This document shows, one piece after another, positions 1-7,418 of a stretch of 15,435 nt of DNA. How positions within the stretch are numbered: position 1 is the stretch's first letter; every line of letters begins with the position of its first letter. A model generated the notes under the pieces. That model was given only the letters and a program-made list of their open reading frames with translations, made no database searches and was not told the DNA's origin. Source of the stretch: Bacteroides sp. GTDB taxonomy: Bacteria > Bacteroidota > Bacteroidia > Bacteroidales > SM23-62. The DNA is taken from assembly GCA_030589965.1 (NCBI GenBank), contig JAUUZM010000030.1:1-15435 (forward strand). Reading direction: 5' to 3'. The translations under genes and the position numbers were made by a program.

Positions 1-129
1 ATGTATATGCTCCAGGTAAGAAATAATGAAATACGGGCAGTCCGTAGATTTACAATTCGCTAGGCCGGGATACTTACACAGATAGTAATCCTGCCATAAT
101 CCAGTCACAACAGGGCTTGAGAGAAAGGG
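1..129. other. Left-edge leader upstream of the receptor gene
   Basis: No gene can be assigned. On the + strand one frame is open from base 1 to a TAG at 61-63 and another ends at a TAA near base 22, so this could be the last codons of an upstream gene cut by the window edge, but nothing identifies the product. The final bases before the receptor ATG contain a purine-rich GAGAAAGGG that could act as a ribosome binding site. I saw no convincing Bacteroidota promoter pair (TTTG and TAnnTTTG at about 19 bp spacing) and no riboswitch that I could recognise. Confidence 0.3.
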
Positions 130-2361
130 ATGAGGATTTTTACTAAAATACTACTTACAGGATTGTTTGTGGGAATGCCCTTCTTGAGCATTACCTCTCA
201 AACTACCTTAATATTGGTTGACAGTAAAACCAGTGAACCTGTTTCATTCGCCCATGTCTGTTTTGAAAGCCTTGATAAGTCCGTTATACAAAATATCATA
301 GCGGATGAAAAAGGCCTGGTCACTTTCCCTGAGAATCTTCCCTTCCAACTGGCTGCCACAGCAATTGGCTACACAACTCTTATCGACACGTTTAAAACGG
401 CTGGTAAGTATACTCTATATATGGAACACAGCATTATTGATATGGAAGGTGTCGTAGTGACCGCGCAGTATTCACCTCAGCGGGCGGACCAGTCCATTTA
501 CAATGTCGGTGTTATTGATAACCGGCTTATCAGACAGAAAGGAGCCGTAAACCTTTCACAGGCCCTAAATAATGAATTAGGAATTCAAATTAAAAACGAT
601 GGAGCTCTTGGTTCAAGCCTTAAGATTCAGGGACTGGAAGGAGAACATGTTAAGATTTTGATTGATGGAGTACCAGTATTGGGAAGAATGGACGGCAACA
701 TCGACCTGTCTCAGATTAATATGTATAATGTGGATCACATTGAAGTTGTTGAAGGGCCTATGTCTGTTGTCTACGGATCCAATGCCCTGGCCGGAGCAAT
801 AAATATTATTACAAAGGAGAACCACAGACAAAAATTAGCCGCCTGGGCCAACTCCCATATAGAATCGGTTGGAGTGTATAATTTTGATGTAGGAGGAAGT
901 GCCGGGTTTGGTAAAAGCTCCGTTTCCCTCACGGGGTCAAGGAATTTTTTCTCTGGATTTTCTGATCCGGACACCAGCCGTTCTATGCAATGGAAACCCA
1001 AGCTACAATACAATCTCGATGGGTATTACAAATTTACCGGTCAGCGGTTCGGATTTAAAGTCGATCTAAAGTATTTCGACGAAACGATTCAGAACAAGGG
1101 TAATCTTCAACCTCCATACAAGGAATTCGCATTCGACACCTGGTTTTATACCAAACGTCTCTCTGAAAGATTTCAGGCTGATTACCGGATCTCTGAAGGG
1201 AGGGGAGTAGATATTGTCTTTGCCCATTCTTTTTACAACAGGGTGAAAAATACATTTATCAAGGATCTTACAACCCTTGATCAACTTTTAACACCTGACC
1301 CTTCTGCACACGACACAACCAAATTCACATCCTTTTTGATAAGGGGAACCTTCACGGATGAGCAGATCTCTGAAAAACTCAGCTACCAGGCTGGGACTGA
1401 TATTAACCTGGAGACCGGTGAAGGAAAGAGGATTGAGAATGGAAGCCAGTTTATTGGTGATTATGCAGCTTTTGCAAGTCTGAAATATGAACCCACCCCA
1501 ACGATCTCATTTCAACCCGGCCTGCGGTATGGATACAATACCAAATATAATTCCCCCCTGGTTCCATCCCTGAATATCCGCTACCAGCCCTCCGGGGGAA
1601 CTCATATATTGCGGGGCTCATATGCCCGTGGATTCAGAGCTCCCTCCCTTAAGGAGCTATATCTGTACTTTGTAGATATAAACCACAACCTGAGGGGCAA
1701 CCCCGATCTTCAGGCAGAATATTCCCATAATTTAAACTTAAGCTGGGACCATAACCTGGAGAAAAATACGAACCGATATACATTTAAAGCAGGAGCATTC
1801 TATAATTCCATCCATAACCGGATCATGCTGGCACGTGACAGTGCTACCCTATACTCCTATATTAATGTAGACCAGTACCGCACCCTTGGAGGTAAAGTAA
1901 ATTTCAAGTATACACTGCACCCACGTTTCACTTTCCAGGTGGGACTTTTCCAGGTAGCTTATAAGATATTTGCAGATGAAGAAAGCGGAACATCATCCCC
2001 TTTCAGATTCACTACCGATATTACATCAAGTACAAGCTATAACTGGATCAGCCGTAATATTCGTTTTCTTATCAGCTACAAATACAACGGGAAACAACCG
2101 GAGCTTCAATTCACAACTGACGGAGAACTGTTGGAAGGGTATATATCCGGTTATCATAACCTGGATGCTTCTGTAGGTAAATCCTGGATGAATGATCGGC
2201 TCATGGTGAATATCGGAGCCAATAATCTTTTTAATTATACCAATATATTGTCCAGCGGTTCTTCAAGTGGCGCCCATTCAGGCGGAGGAACCGGATCTTA
2301 CCCGGCAGCCTGGGGTCGTTCATTCTTTGTAAGTCTGCGTTATAATATTCAGAAATATTAA
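130..2361 (+). CDS. TonB-dependent outer-membrane receptor, probable haem receptor (HmuR-like)
   Basis: A 743-residue outer-membrane receptor that should import a ligand across the outer membrane using TonB/ExbBD energy. Residues 1-24 look like a signal peptide with cleavage near ITSQ. Residues about 25-98 resemble the carboxypeptidase-regulatory-like domain common at the N-terminus of Bacteroidota receptors. The plug spans about 108-230 (VVVTAQ; KILIDGVPV; VEGPMSVVYGSNALAGAINIIT), and the rest is beta-barrel. FRAP (502-505), His519 and NPDL (524-527) fit the FRAP/His/NPNL signature described for haem receptors such as HemR and HmuR, although related receptors for cobalamin can carry similar boxes. 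A Gly/Ser-rich loop precedes the last strand, SLRYNI. The next gene, 2 bp downstream, is a HmuY-like lipoprotein, which strengthens the haem reading. Receptor class is certain; ligand is inferred. Confidence 0.9.
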   Translation: MRIFTKILLTGLFVGMPFLSITSQTTLILVDSKTSEPVSFAHVCFESLDKSVIQNIIADEKGLVTFPENLPFQLAATAIGYTTLIDTFKTAGKYTLYMEHSIIDMEGVVVTAQYSPQRADQSIYNVGVIDNRLIRQKGAVNLSQALNNELGIQIKNDGALGSSLKIQGLEGEHVKILIDGVPVLGRMDGNIDLSQINMYNVDHIEVVEGPMSVVYGSNALAGAINIITKENHRQKLAAWANSHIESVGVYNFDVGGSAGFGKSSVSLTGSRNFFSGFSDPDTSRSMQWKPKLQYNLDGYYKFTGQRFGFKVDLKYFDETIQNKGNLQPPYKEFAFDTWFYTKRLSERFQADYRISEGRGVDIVFAHSFYNRVKNTFIKDLTTLDQLLTPDPSAHDTTKFTSFLIRGTFTDEQISEKLSYQAGTDINLETGEGKRIENGSQFIGDYAAFASLKYEPTPTISFQPGLRYGYNTKYNSPLVPSLNIRYQPSGGTHILRGSYARGFRAPSLKELYLYFVDINHNLRGNPDLQAEYSHNLNLSWDHNLEKNTNRYTFKAGAFYNSIHNRIMLARDSATLYSYINVDQYRTLGGKVNFKYTLHPRFTFQVGLFQVAYKIFADEESGTSSPFRFTTDITSSTSYNWISRNIRFLISYKYNGKQPELQFTTDGELLEGYISGYHNLDASVGKSWMNDRLMVNIGANNLFNYTNILSSGSSSGAHSGGGTGSYPAAWGRSFFVSLRYNIQKY

Positions 2362-2363
2362 GA

Positions 2364-3383
2364 ATGGCTACCCTCAGAACTCATATAATTCTAACACTTT
2401 TAGCCCTTGCTCTGACCCTGACAGGATGTTTCGAGGAAGACGAGAAGGTCCCTCCCCACATCCCCGGAGACGAGATTAGTTACGAATTCACCAAATCTAT
2501 GTATACCAACCAGGCCTTCTTTGACCTGGGTACAAATACGGTCAGCTCTGAGAACCCAAATGGGGAATGGACGATCAAGCTTGGGGCTCAGGCAGGGGAC
2601 TCGCAAATTGGGATTAATTCATCCGATTACTGGGCCGTATATCCTTCCGGTACTTCAATTCCTGACAGTGTCACTTCTAATCCCCCTTTGGAAGAGTGGA
2701 TATTTGATCATTCCTCAGGTGATCCGGATTCCTCCGCTTTCGCGGGATGGGTATTATTTACTGAGGAAGACACTATTTATACGGAACAGATTTACTTGCT
2801 TGGAAAATATGATGGTATCAGCTATGAAGCCTCCTGGGCAGTCCAATTTCTTCAGGTCAGTGAGTATGGATATTTGTTCAAAATAAAGGCATGGCCCTCG
2901 GGGGAATGGGAAGAATTCGAAATCTTAAAAGATGAACTCTATAACTACATCTATTTCAGAACTTCCGATAAGAAAACCATCCCGGATCTGGAGCCTGTTA
3001 AAAATAACTGGGATCTGCTCTTTACCCAATACGGTTCCATAATCTTCACTGATGATGGGATCCCGACTCCGTATTATGTTCGGGGTGTACTCCTGAACAG
3101 ATATTCTTTGACAGTGGCTGTCGATTCTGTGAAAGCATTCCAGGACATCAATTTCGAAGATCTTGCTAATTATTCCTATAGTACGGTCCAGGATATTATC
3201 GGGTATGAATGGAAAGATGTGGTAGTAGATCAAAACAGCAACACAGCAGTTTATACTGTCCGCCCCGGCATCACTTACATCATTAGAGACACGGAGGGTG
3301 TTTTCTTTAAGATGAGATTTATCAGTTATTATAATAGTCTTGGGGAAAAGGGATTTCCGGTCATCGAACATGCCAGCCTCTGA
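2364..3383 (+). CDS. HmuY-like surface lipoprotein (putative hemophore)
   Basis: A 339-residue lipoprotein. The first 22 residues form a lipoprotein signal with lipobox LTGC, so Cys22 should be lipidated. It is followed by FEEDE, an acidic run like the lipoprotein export signal that sends Bacteroidota lipoproteins to the cell surface. The mature part is beta-rich with features I associate with the HmuY family: an NYIYFRTSD strand, the NNWDLLFTQYG block, and the C-terminal pattern TEGVFFKMRFISYY. HmuY of Porphyromonas gingivalis captures haem and passes it to the receptor HmuR. At 339 residues it is longer than HmuY itself (roughly 215), with an extra N-terminal block (about 35-160) holding a strand-rich EWTIKLGAQ segment. 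The start is fixed by the signal peptide and 2-bp spacing to the receptor. Whether it binds haem is inferred from family and neighbour. Confidence 0.75.
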   Translation: MATLRTHIILTLLALALTLTGCFEEDEKVPPHIPGDEISYEFTKSMYTNQAFFDLGTNTVSSENPNGEWTIKLGAQAGDSQIGINSSDYWAVYPSGTSIPDSVTSNPPLEEWIFDHSSGDPDSSAFAGWVLFTEEDTIYTEQIYLLGKYDGISYEASWAVQFLQVSEYGYLFKIKAWPSGEWEEFEILKDELYNYIYFRTSDKKTIPDLEPVKNNWDLLFTQYGSIIFTDDGIPTPYYVRGVLLNRYSLTVAVDSVKAFQDINFEDLANYSYSTVQDIIGYEWKDVVVDQNSNTAVYTVRPGITYIIRDTEGVFFKMRFISYYNSLGEKGFPVIEHASL

Positions 3384-3402
3384 CAGTTAAAAAAAAGGAA
3401 CT

Positions 3403-3783
3403 ATGAAAACAATCCTTATAGTTGGTGCCACTATTGTCAACCTTGCCCTGATCTTTTATTCTATCGGAATTATTACAGAGCAGGTCAGGCATACCATAAG
3501 CAAACGTGTTCTGGTTTTTGTAAGCGCTGGCCTCGTCTTCGATATCACCGCAACGATTCTTATGATCATTGGTTCGGAAAACTCTGCATTTACAGCCCAT
3601 GGCCTTCTGGGATATTCCAGCCTGACAGGCATGCTGATCGACGCCGTATTGCTCTGGAGATTGCGTTTGAAAAATGGATTAAACACCAGGGTACCAAAAG
3701 GATTGCACTGGTACACAAGAATTGCCTATGTCTGGTGGCTGGCAGCCTACATCACAGGCGCACTCATCGTCATTCTGAAATAA
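3403..3783 (+). CDS. Four-helix membrane protein, HsmA-like (TIGR03987-type)
   Basis: A 126-residue inner-membrane protein with four predicted hydrophobic segments (about 3-25, 35-57, 65-86 and 104-125). Its size and pattern recall the small family annotated as HsmA/TIGR03987; in Clostridioides difficile a membrane protein named HsmA responds to haem, but I cannot show homology to that protein here. Three histidines, His30, His66 and His102, sit near helix ends and could bind b-type haem, as in small cytochrome b-like proteins. A clear AAAAAAAGGAACT precedes the ATG. The gene starts 19 bp after the HmuY-like gene, so co-transcription is likely, and its role is probably in handling the imported ligand at the inner membrane. 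Function is unproven. Confidence 0.65.
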   Translation: MKTILIVGATIVNLALIFYSIGIITEQVRHTISKRVLVFVSAGLVFDITATILMIIGSENSAFTAHGLLGYSSLTGMLIDAVLLWRLRLKNGLNTRVPKGLHWYTRIAYVWWLAAYITGALIVILK

Positions 3784-3805
3784 ACCCCCTTCTGCATGCA
3801 GGAAT

Positions 3806-4603
3806 TTAACTGTATACGTGTACTGAATTTTGAGCTGATGGCAGGTAGTTGATTCCAAACCAACAAATCAGAAGTACAATAAATGCCACGCTAAGGGCCC
3901 ATAGGGGCGCTTTCACTTTCTTGGGCTGGAAATGCCTGAAATGCATATACCCCAGATAGGCCAGCCAGGTCAGGAATGCCCAGGTTTCTTTGGGATCCCA
4001 GGTCCAGTAATGTCCCCAGGCCTCCTTGGCCCAAAGTGCCCCGAACAATAGTCCAAGAGTCAGAAATGCAAACCCAACATAAACGAGGTTATCAGCAAGC
4101 TTCAGTACTATTGCATTGAGTTGTTTGTAATAGACCTGGTATAAACCGGCCAGTGCAATTACTGATGAAAAAGCCAGAACCGCATAAGCAAAAATATATA
4201 CGATGACATGAGGCACGAACCAGGGGGATTGAAGGGCGGGCATCAGCGTCTTTGAATAGGTCTCCGGATTCGTGTAATTGATCATCAGAAACAGGGAGGC
4301 CATTGCCAGGGCATAATACATGAAAATTTTATACCTCCAGCGGAAATAGGTAATAATTCCGACAAAAGGCAGGAATATGGAGTACCAGAGACGGGTTTCT
4401 CCAAGTGTCCTCAGCGGTGGACGTTCAAGATGTATCCACAATAGTACAGCGAATAATATCATCACCAGGTTTCCAAGTATTATTAATCCCAGTCCAGTGT
4501 TTTCAATCCATTTTCCCTTTGAAGAGAATCCAATAAGGGAAGCACCCAGAAACCAGCTCAGAAATGTTATACCTGCATATGCAGGGAAATTTATCCAGTC
4601 CAT
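3806..4603 (-). CDS. ccsA: Cytochrome c biogenesis protein CcsA (System II haem handling)
   Basis: A 265-residue integral membrane protein of the haem-handling (CcmC/CcmF/CcsA) superfamily. With ResB/Ccs1 it exports haem and attaches it to CXXCH motifs of apocytochromes c. The WWD domain is clear at about 196-216 (WGHYWTWDPKETWAF). His132, in FVPHVIVYIFAY, and His262, near the C-terminus in NSVHVYS, match the two external haem-ligand histidines of CcsA proteins; ERPPLRTLGE (60-69) matches the conserved loop near the N-terminal helices. About eight hydrophobic segments are visible. It lies 6 bp downstream of the ResB-like gene, preceded by an AAAGGATAA ribosome-binding-like stretch. In some bacteria the two are fused as CcsBA; here they are separate. 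It ends convergently with the HsmA-like gene, 22 bp away. Confidence 0.92.
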   Translation of the reverse strand: MDWINFPAYAGITFLSWFLGASLIGFSSKGKWIENTGLGLIILGNLVMILFAVLLWIHLERPPLRTLGETRLWYSIFLPFVGIITYFRWRYKIFMYYALAMASLFLMINYTNPETYSKTLMPALQSPWFVPHVIVYIFAYAVLAFSSVIALAGLYQVYYKQLNAIVLKLADNLVYVGFAFLTLGLLFGALWAKEAWGHYWTWDPKETWAFLTWLAYLGYMHFRHFQPKKVKAPLWALSVAFIVLLICWFGINYLPSAQNSVHVYS

Positions 4604-4609
4604 CTTTTT

Positions 4610-5866
4610 TTATCCTTTAGTTTTATTACCGGTCCAGAAAATATAAGCAGCTCCGGCCAACAACATAAATATACCTGTATATACCAGTGGAAGCCAGGGA
4701 TCTCTGACCGCTTCCATTACCGATAGCTGGGACCATTTACCCATACGTTCATCATAGGATAACTGGTACAGTTTCCAACCCTTATGCTTATAGGGTTTAT
4801 TTACCTCAACCCTGACTTCGGTATCACCCAACTCATTATCCTTTATCACCAGGTCAGAGGAATATTTCTGGGGTTCCGGAGTTGTCATAGCAAGTATTGT
4901 ATTATTACCCAGTTCCAGAGAAGCAAACATAACGCCGAAACTGCCACATGATATCCAGCCTTCATGAACAGTACCGCTCCCTGAATGAGTTGCCCTGACC
5001 AGGGCAGCCGGAGCAGATCCCATGCTATCCTTTGCAACATACTCGTCTTTGCCAATCAAGGCAAAAGCGTCAGGCATGAATTCCAGTATCTCAACCTCCC
5101 AGTCCAGCAAGTTTGTTTTTAGTCCCTCTTCAATAATTTGTATTGTATTTCCCTCCTCCTCAACCAGTGTACCGCTTGAAGCATTCACAATGGCAATTTT
5201 AGGATTATAGTCCTCAATATTAAAATCCAATAACTGGACAGAAAATGGAAGCTCGTCCATAGTTCCCGTTCTCATATTCATTGCAATATTTGTGGCCTCA
5301 TTCCCTTCCACCAGTCGTAGATTTTTTTTCTCCAGATCGCCAGCCCCAAGGTAGCCAGCAGCTATTGTGATCCAGAGTCCGGCATGATTCAATAGGAATC
5401 CTATGTTTTTCCGGTTCAATGGTAGTGATCGGCGCATGGTCACAAATCCCAGCGCAATCAGGAAGTACAATCCGGAAACCATCATCAACCAGCTGTTCTT
5501 CATATGCGATAGTCCGAGCATATTCACAAAACGGCTGCCCGAATCCACGTCCTGTGGAATGAAACCCAGCAGTAAGGAAACAATTGCAAAAAAGCTGATC
5601 GCCGATATGGCAGCTGGCACACTTGCCAACCATTTAATAACTGGATTCTTTCTGTACTTGTAATAGATTATTCCTACAGAGGAAATAATAAGCACTCCCA
5701 CAATAGCATTAACCGGCCATTGTAATTGTGGAGCTCCCTTCCCTCCTGTTAAAACCTCAAATATGAGTCCAAGCAAAGCCAGTTCCATCACTACAAGAAA
5801 GCTTTCCTTGTATCTCCAAGGATGCTGCCATAGCTTTTTCTTCTGAATAGTTTTATTCTTATTCAC
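4610..5866 (-). CDS. ccs1: ResB/Ccs1-like cytochrome c biogenesis protein
   Basis: The partner of CcsA in System II cytochrome c maturation; ResB/Ccs1 is thought to hold the apocytochrome and help pass haem. About 418 residues from the start chosen here. Visible features: N-terminal hydrophobic segments, the conserved block with GLSHMKNSW, then GFLLNHAGLW in the fourth or fifth helix (His likely the intramembrane haem ligand), a large periplasmic domain, and a C-terminal anchor (LPLVYTGIFMLLAGAAYIFW). The reading frame can be extended to an ATG at 5932, but that ATG lies inside the terminator hairpin of the upstream cytochrome gene and the extra 22 residues look unlike protein. I therefore prefer the GTG at 5866-5864, giving an N-terminus rich in Lys followed by LWQHPWRYKESF. 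The start is inferred; the family call is firm. Confidence 0.85.
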   Translation of the reverse strand: MNKNKTIQKKKLWQHPWRYKESFLVVMELALLGLIFEVLTGGKGAPQLQWPVNAIVGVLIISSVGIIYYKYRKNPVIKWLASVPAAISAISFFAIVSLLLGFIPQDVDSGSRFVNMLGLSHMKNSWLMMVSGLYFLIALGFVTMRRSLPLNRKNIGFLLNHAGLWITIAAGYLGAGDLEKKNLRLVEGNEATNIAMNMRTGTMDELPFSVQLLDFNIEDYNPKIAIVNASSGTLVEEEGNTIQIIEEGLKTNLLDWEVEILEFMPDAFALIGKDEYVAKDSMGSAPAALVRATHSGSGTVHEGWISCGSFGVMFASLELGNNTILAMTTPEPQKYSSDLVIKDNELGDTEVRVEVNKPYKHKGWKLYQLSYDERMGKWSQLSVMEAVRDPWLPLVYTGIFMLLAGAAYIFWTGNKTKG

Positions 5867-5893
5867 GCTATAAACTTTAATAAAATTAGGGTG

Positions 5894-5901
5894 CAAATAT
5901 A
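5894..5901 (-). promoter_or_regulatory. Possible -7 box (TATATTTG) for the ccs genes
   Basis: On the minus strand the bases 5901 to 5894 read TATATTTG, an exact match to the Bacteroidota -7 consensus TAnnTTTG. It sits just after the terminator of the cytochrome gene and about 27 bp before the GTG proposed as the ResB start. No TTTG is present at the expected -33 spacing, so the evidence is partial. Confidence 0.35.
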
Positions 5902-5938
5902 AAAAAAAAGAAAGGCCTGCCGATATTGGCAAGCCTTT
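5901..5938 (-). terminator. Rho-independent terminator of the hexahaem cytochrome gene
   Basis: On the minus strand an 11-bp stem (AAAGGCTTGCC pairing with GGCAGGCCTTT, one G-U pair) closes a 6-nt loop and is followed by a C and nine T residues. It begins about 20 bp after the stop codon of the cytochrome gene at 5959 and separates that gene from the ccs pair. Confidence 0.88.
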
Positions 5939-5958
5939 CCGTTATGAAATTCGAAAAT

Positions 5959-7023
5959 TTATTTACTGAGATGCGCTATTGAATTCTTCAGAGCAGCCTT
6001 CATATATTTTGGATTGTGGATACCCATACTCTTGTCTTCGAGCATATACCTCCAGTTCAGTAATGCACCGGCATCATCAGGAGCAAGTACAAGAGGTGCA
6101 CTGGAGCTGCCTTTTACACTTCCGGTTTCAGATATCCATCCTTTGGTAACAAGAATGGCCCCAAGGCTATCATAAAGGGCTGTCATTTCTGTCAAACCGC
6201 CGTTCACATCAAAATCGTCAATATCACCATGGCAACCAACGCAACCTTCTACGTTATCTGACACAGAACCATGATATAAAAAGTTCATATTGAGTGTATG
6301 TCCACCGGCTAAGTTACCATGCTCGGGGATGGCTACCATATGGCATGCAACACAACCCGCATCAGCATGTTTGGCAGACCCTGCAGCAGGATAAGATTCG
6401 CTACCTGCAATTTCATACATGGAGGTTCCCCACACAGTAGCAGCCTGTGGTCCGTGGTGCGGTCCCCAGCGAGAAGAAGTAATACTTACATCCGCTCCCC
6501 CTGCTACAGGATAAGGATCGATAAGCCTTGGCTGATGGCAATTTGCACAGACATTACCGTTATCATAATCAACGGTAACATCATTGATCCAGAGCTTAAC
6601 AGGATCTGTGTAACTGATAGCATAGTCATCCTCAGTGTAGGCTTCATGAATATCATGGCAAGTACGGCAGTTTGGCTGAGTAGGATCATAAATATCCGCG
6701 GAGGCTTCCATTTCGCCGGATGCCATTCTGTCGAGAAATCCTTCATGGGTATGACAGGCAGCACATGAAGCTGAACTTCTTTCAGAATTATTATTCATCA
6801 TATGCCCTGATTTACTGGCCTGATATTGTTTGGCCAGGAGATCTGATGTTTCATTATGGCACACCTTACAGGTTGCATCCATATCAGCACCATTAGTTCC
6901 GTCCGTTCCGTCCGTTCCGTTTTGACCTGGAGGGCCAGCAGGACCTTCACAACCAACCATTCCAATTGCGGCAACTGCAAAAGCAGCTATGGTTAAACTT
7001 AATAAATAGGTAAATCTTTTCAT
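5959..7023 (-). CDS. Hexahaem c-type cytochrome lipoprotein with collagen-like linker
   Basis: A 354-residue exported multihaem cytochrome. The signal peptide ends with MVGC, so Cys25 is probably lipidated and the protein anchored to a membrane facing the periplasm or cell surface. Directly after it come seven Gly-X-Y triplets (residues 27-47), a short collagen-like linker. Six CXXCH haem sites follow: starting at Cys52, 87, 119, 159, 224 and 261 (CKVCH, CAACH, CRTCH, CANCH, CVACH, CVGCH). Extra histidines (for example in GPHHG and GGHTLN) could be distal ligands. The C-terminal about 85 residues have no haem site. It probably carries electrons in respiration or extracellular electron transfer, but the partner is unknown. 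The ccs genes that would attach its haems lie immediately downstream on the same strand after a terminator. Confidence 0.9.
   Translation of the reverse strand: MKRFTYLLSLTIAAFAVAAIGMVGCEGPAGPPGQNGTDGTDGTNGADMDATCKVCHNETSDLLAKQYQASKSGHMMNNNSERSSASCAACHTHEGFLDRMASGEMEASADIYDPTQPNCRTCHDIHEAYTEDDYAISYTDPVKLWINDVTVDYDNGNVCANCHQPRLIDPYPVAGGADVSITSSRWGPHHGPQAATVWGTSMYEIAGSESYPAAGSAKHADAGCVACHMVAIPEHGNLAGGHTLNMNFLYHGSVSDNVEGCVGCHGDIDDFDVNGGLTEMTALYDSLGAILVTKGWISETGSVKGSSSAPLVLAPDDAGALLNWRYMLEDKSMGIHNPKYMKAALKNSIAHLSK
6896..6920 (-). repeat. 9-bp tandem repeat encoding Gly-Thr-Asp triplets
   Basis: On the + strand GTTCCGTCC is repeated about 2.8 times. It lies in the collagen-like linker of the cytochrome gene, where each 9-bp unit encodes one Gly-Thr-Asp/Asn triplet. 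Slippage would add or remove whole triplets without shifting the frame. Confidence 0.75.
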
Positions 7024-7139
7024 TGAGATTTGTTTTTAGTTTTCTATGGTATAAAAATAATTTCCTTAGCAAAAATTCCTCTACCATTAATGGTGATATA
7101 AATTAATATGATCACAGACCTTTTCATTTAGTTCAACGA

Positions 7140-7172
7140 CTAAATATCGAGATGGAAACCGCTAAATATCGA
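7140..7172. repeat. Pair of 11-bp direct repeats, 22 bp apart
   Basis: CTAAATATCGA occurs at 7140-7150 and again at 7162-7172. The 22-bp period equals about two helical turns, so both copies would face the same side of the DNA, as in activator binding sites. They lie about 120-150 bp upstream of the hexahaem cytochrome start. The binding role is inferred only from geometry. Confidence 0.5.
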
Positions 7173-7183
7173 TTTCAGTAGCG

Positions 7184-7198
7184 ATGAACCCGGTTCAT
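7184..7198. promoter_or_regulatory. Perfect 15-bp palindrome, candidate operator
   Basis: ATGAACC-C-GGTTCAT has two perfect 7-bp arms around one base. It sits 12 bp beyond the 11-bp direct repeat pair, upstream of the cytochrome gene. It has the size and symmetry of a dimeric regulator site, but no known motif is recognised, and it overlaps the putative integrase remnant. Confidence 0.35.
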
Positions 7199-7221
7199 AC
7201 ATCCATTACTATTTCTTCTTG

Positions 7222-7234
7222 ATTGATAATCAAT
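7222..7234. promoter_or_regulatory. Perfect 13-bp palindrome ATTGATAATCAAT
   Basis: Arms ATTGAT and ATCAAT flank a single A. The half-sites are those of Crp/Fnr-type regulators (TTGAT/ATCAA), but the spacing is 1 or 5 bases, not the standard 4, so an Fnr-type assignment is doubtful. It lies about 200 bp upstream of the cytochrome start. Confidence 0.25.
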
Positions 7235-7418
7235 AAAATATAGCATCACAAAAAGGTATCCTGTAAATATTTTTATGCCCTCTAACATATAGACTGGTAG
7301 CAAATTCAATTCAGCTTTACCAGCTAACATGGGTTTTCAACAAGTTCTAACCAACCCAAGGCGTCATTTATTCATCATACCTGCAGATTTTCGAGCTGGT
7401 TTTGCTGAGGTAATATAT

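Larger units (their letters stand above)
7175..7330 (-). pseudogene. Possible rve-type integrase/transposase core fragment
   Basis: A 51-codon minus-strand frame with an ATG at 7330. Its middle, EGIKIFTGYLFVMLYFIDYQ followed by SRR and then a Gly, resembles the strand-strand region around the first catalytic Asp of rve-type (DDE) integrase cores, where a pattern like G-hydrophobic-YYVLFFID-x-xSRR is common. A whole transposase would be several hundred residues, so this would be a decayed remnant. The match is by eye and weak; the fragment could be chance. Confidence 0.3.

Noticed and set aside
45..52. TAGATTTA as a -7 box for the receptor operon
   Set aside because: The last base departs from TAnnTTTG and no TTG or TTTG lies about 19 bp upstream.
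2925..3371. Minus-strand frame of 148 codons opposite the HmuY-like gene
   Set aside because: It is a shadow of the + strand gene, which has a clear lipoprotein signal and operon position; the antisense product resembles no known family.
3792..3801. CTGCATGCAG palindrome between the HsmA-like gene and ccsA, considered as a terminator
   Set aside because: A short 10-bp palindrome without loop or T-tract cannot form a useful terminator hairpin.
7219..7233. TTGAT...ATCAA as an Fnr site
   Set aside because: The half-sites are separated by five bases (or one), not four, so it is listed only as a palindrome.
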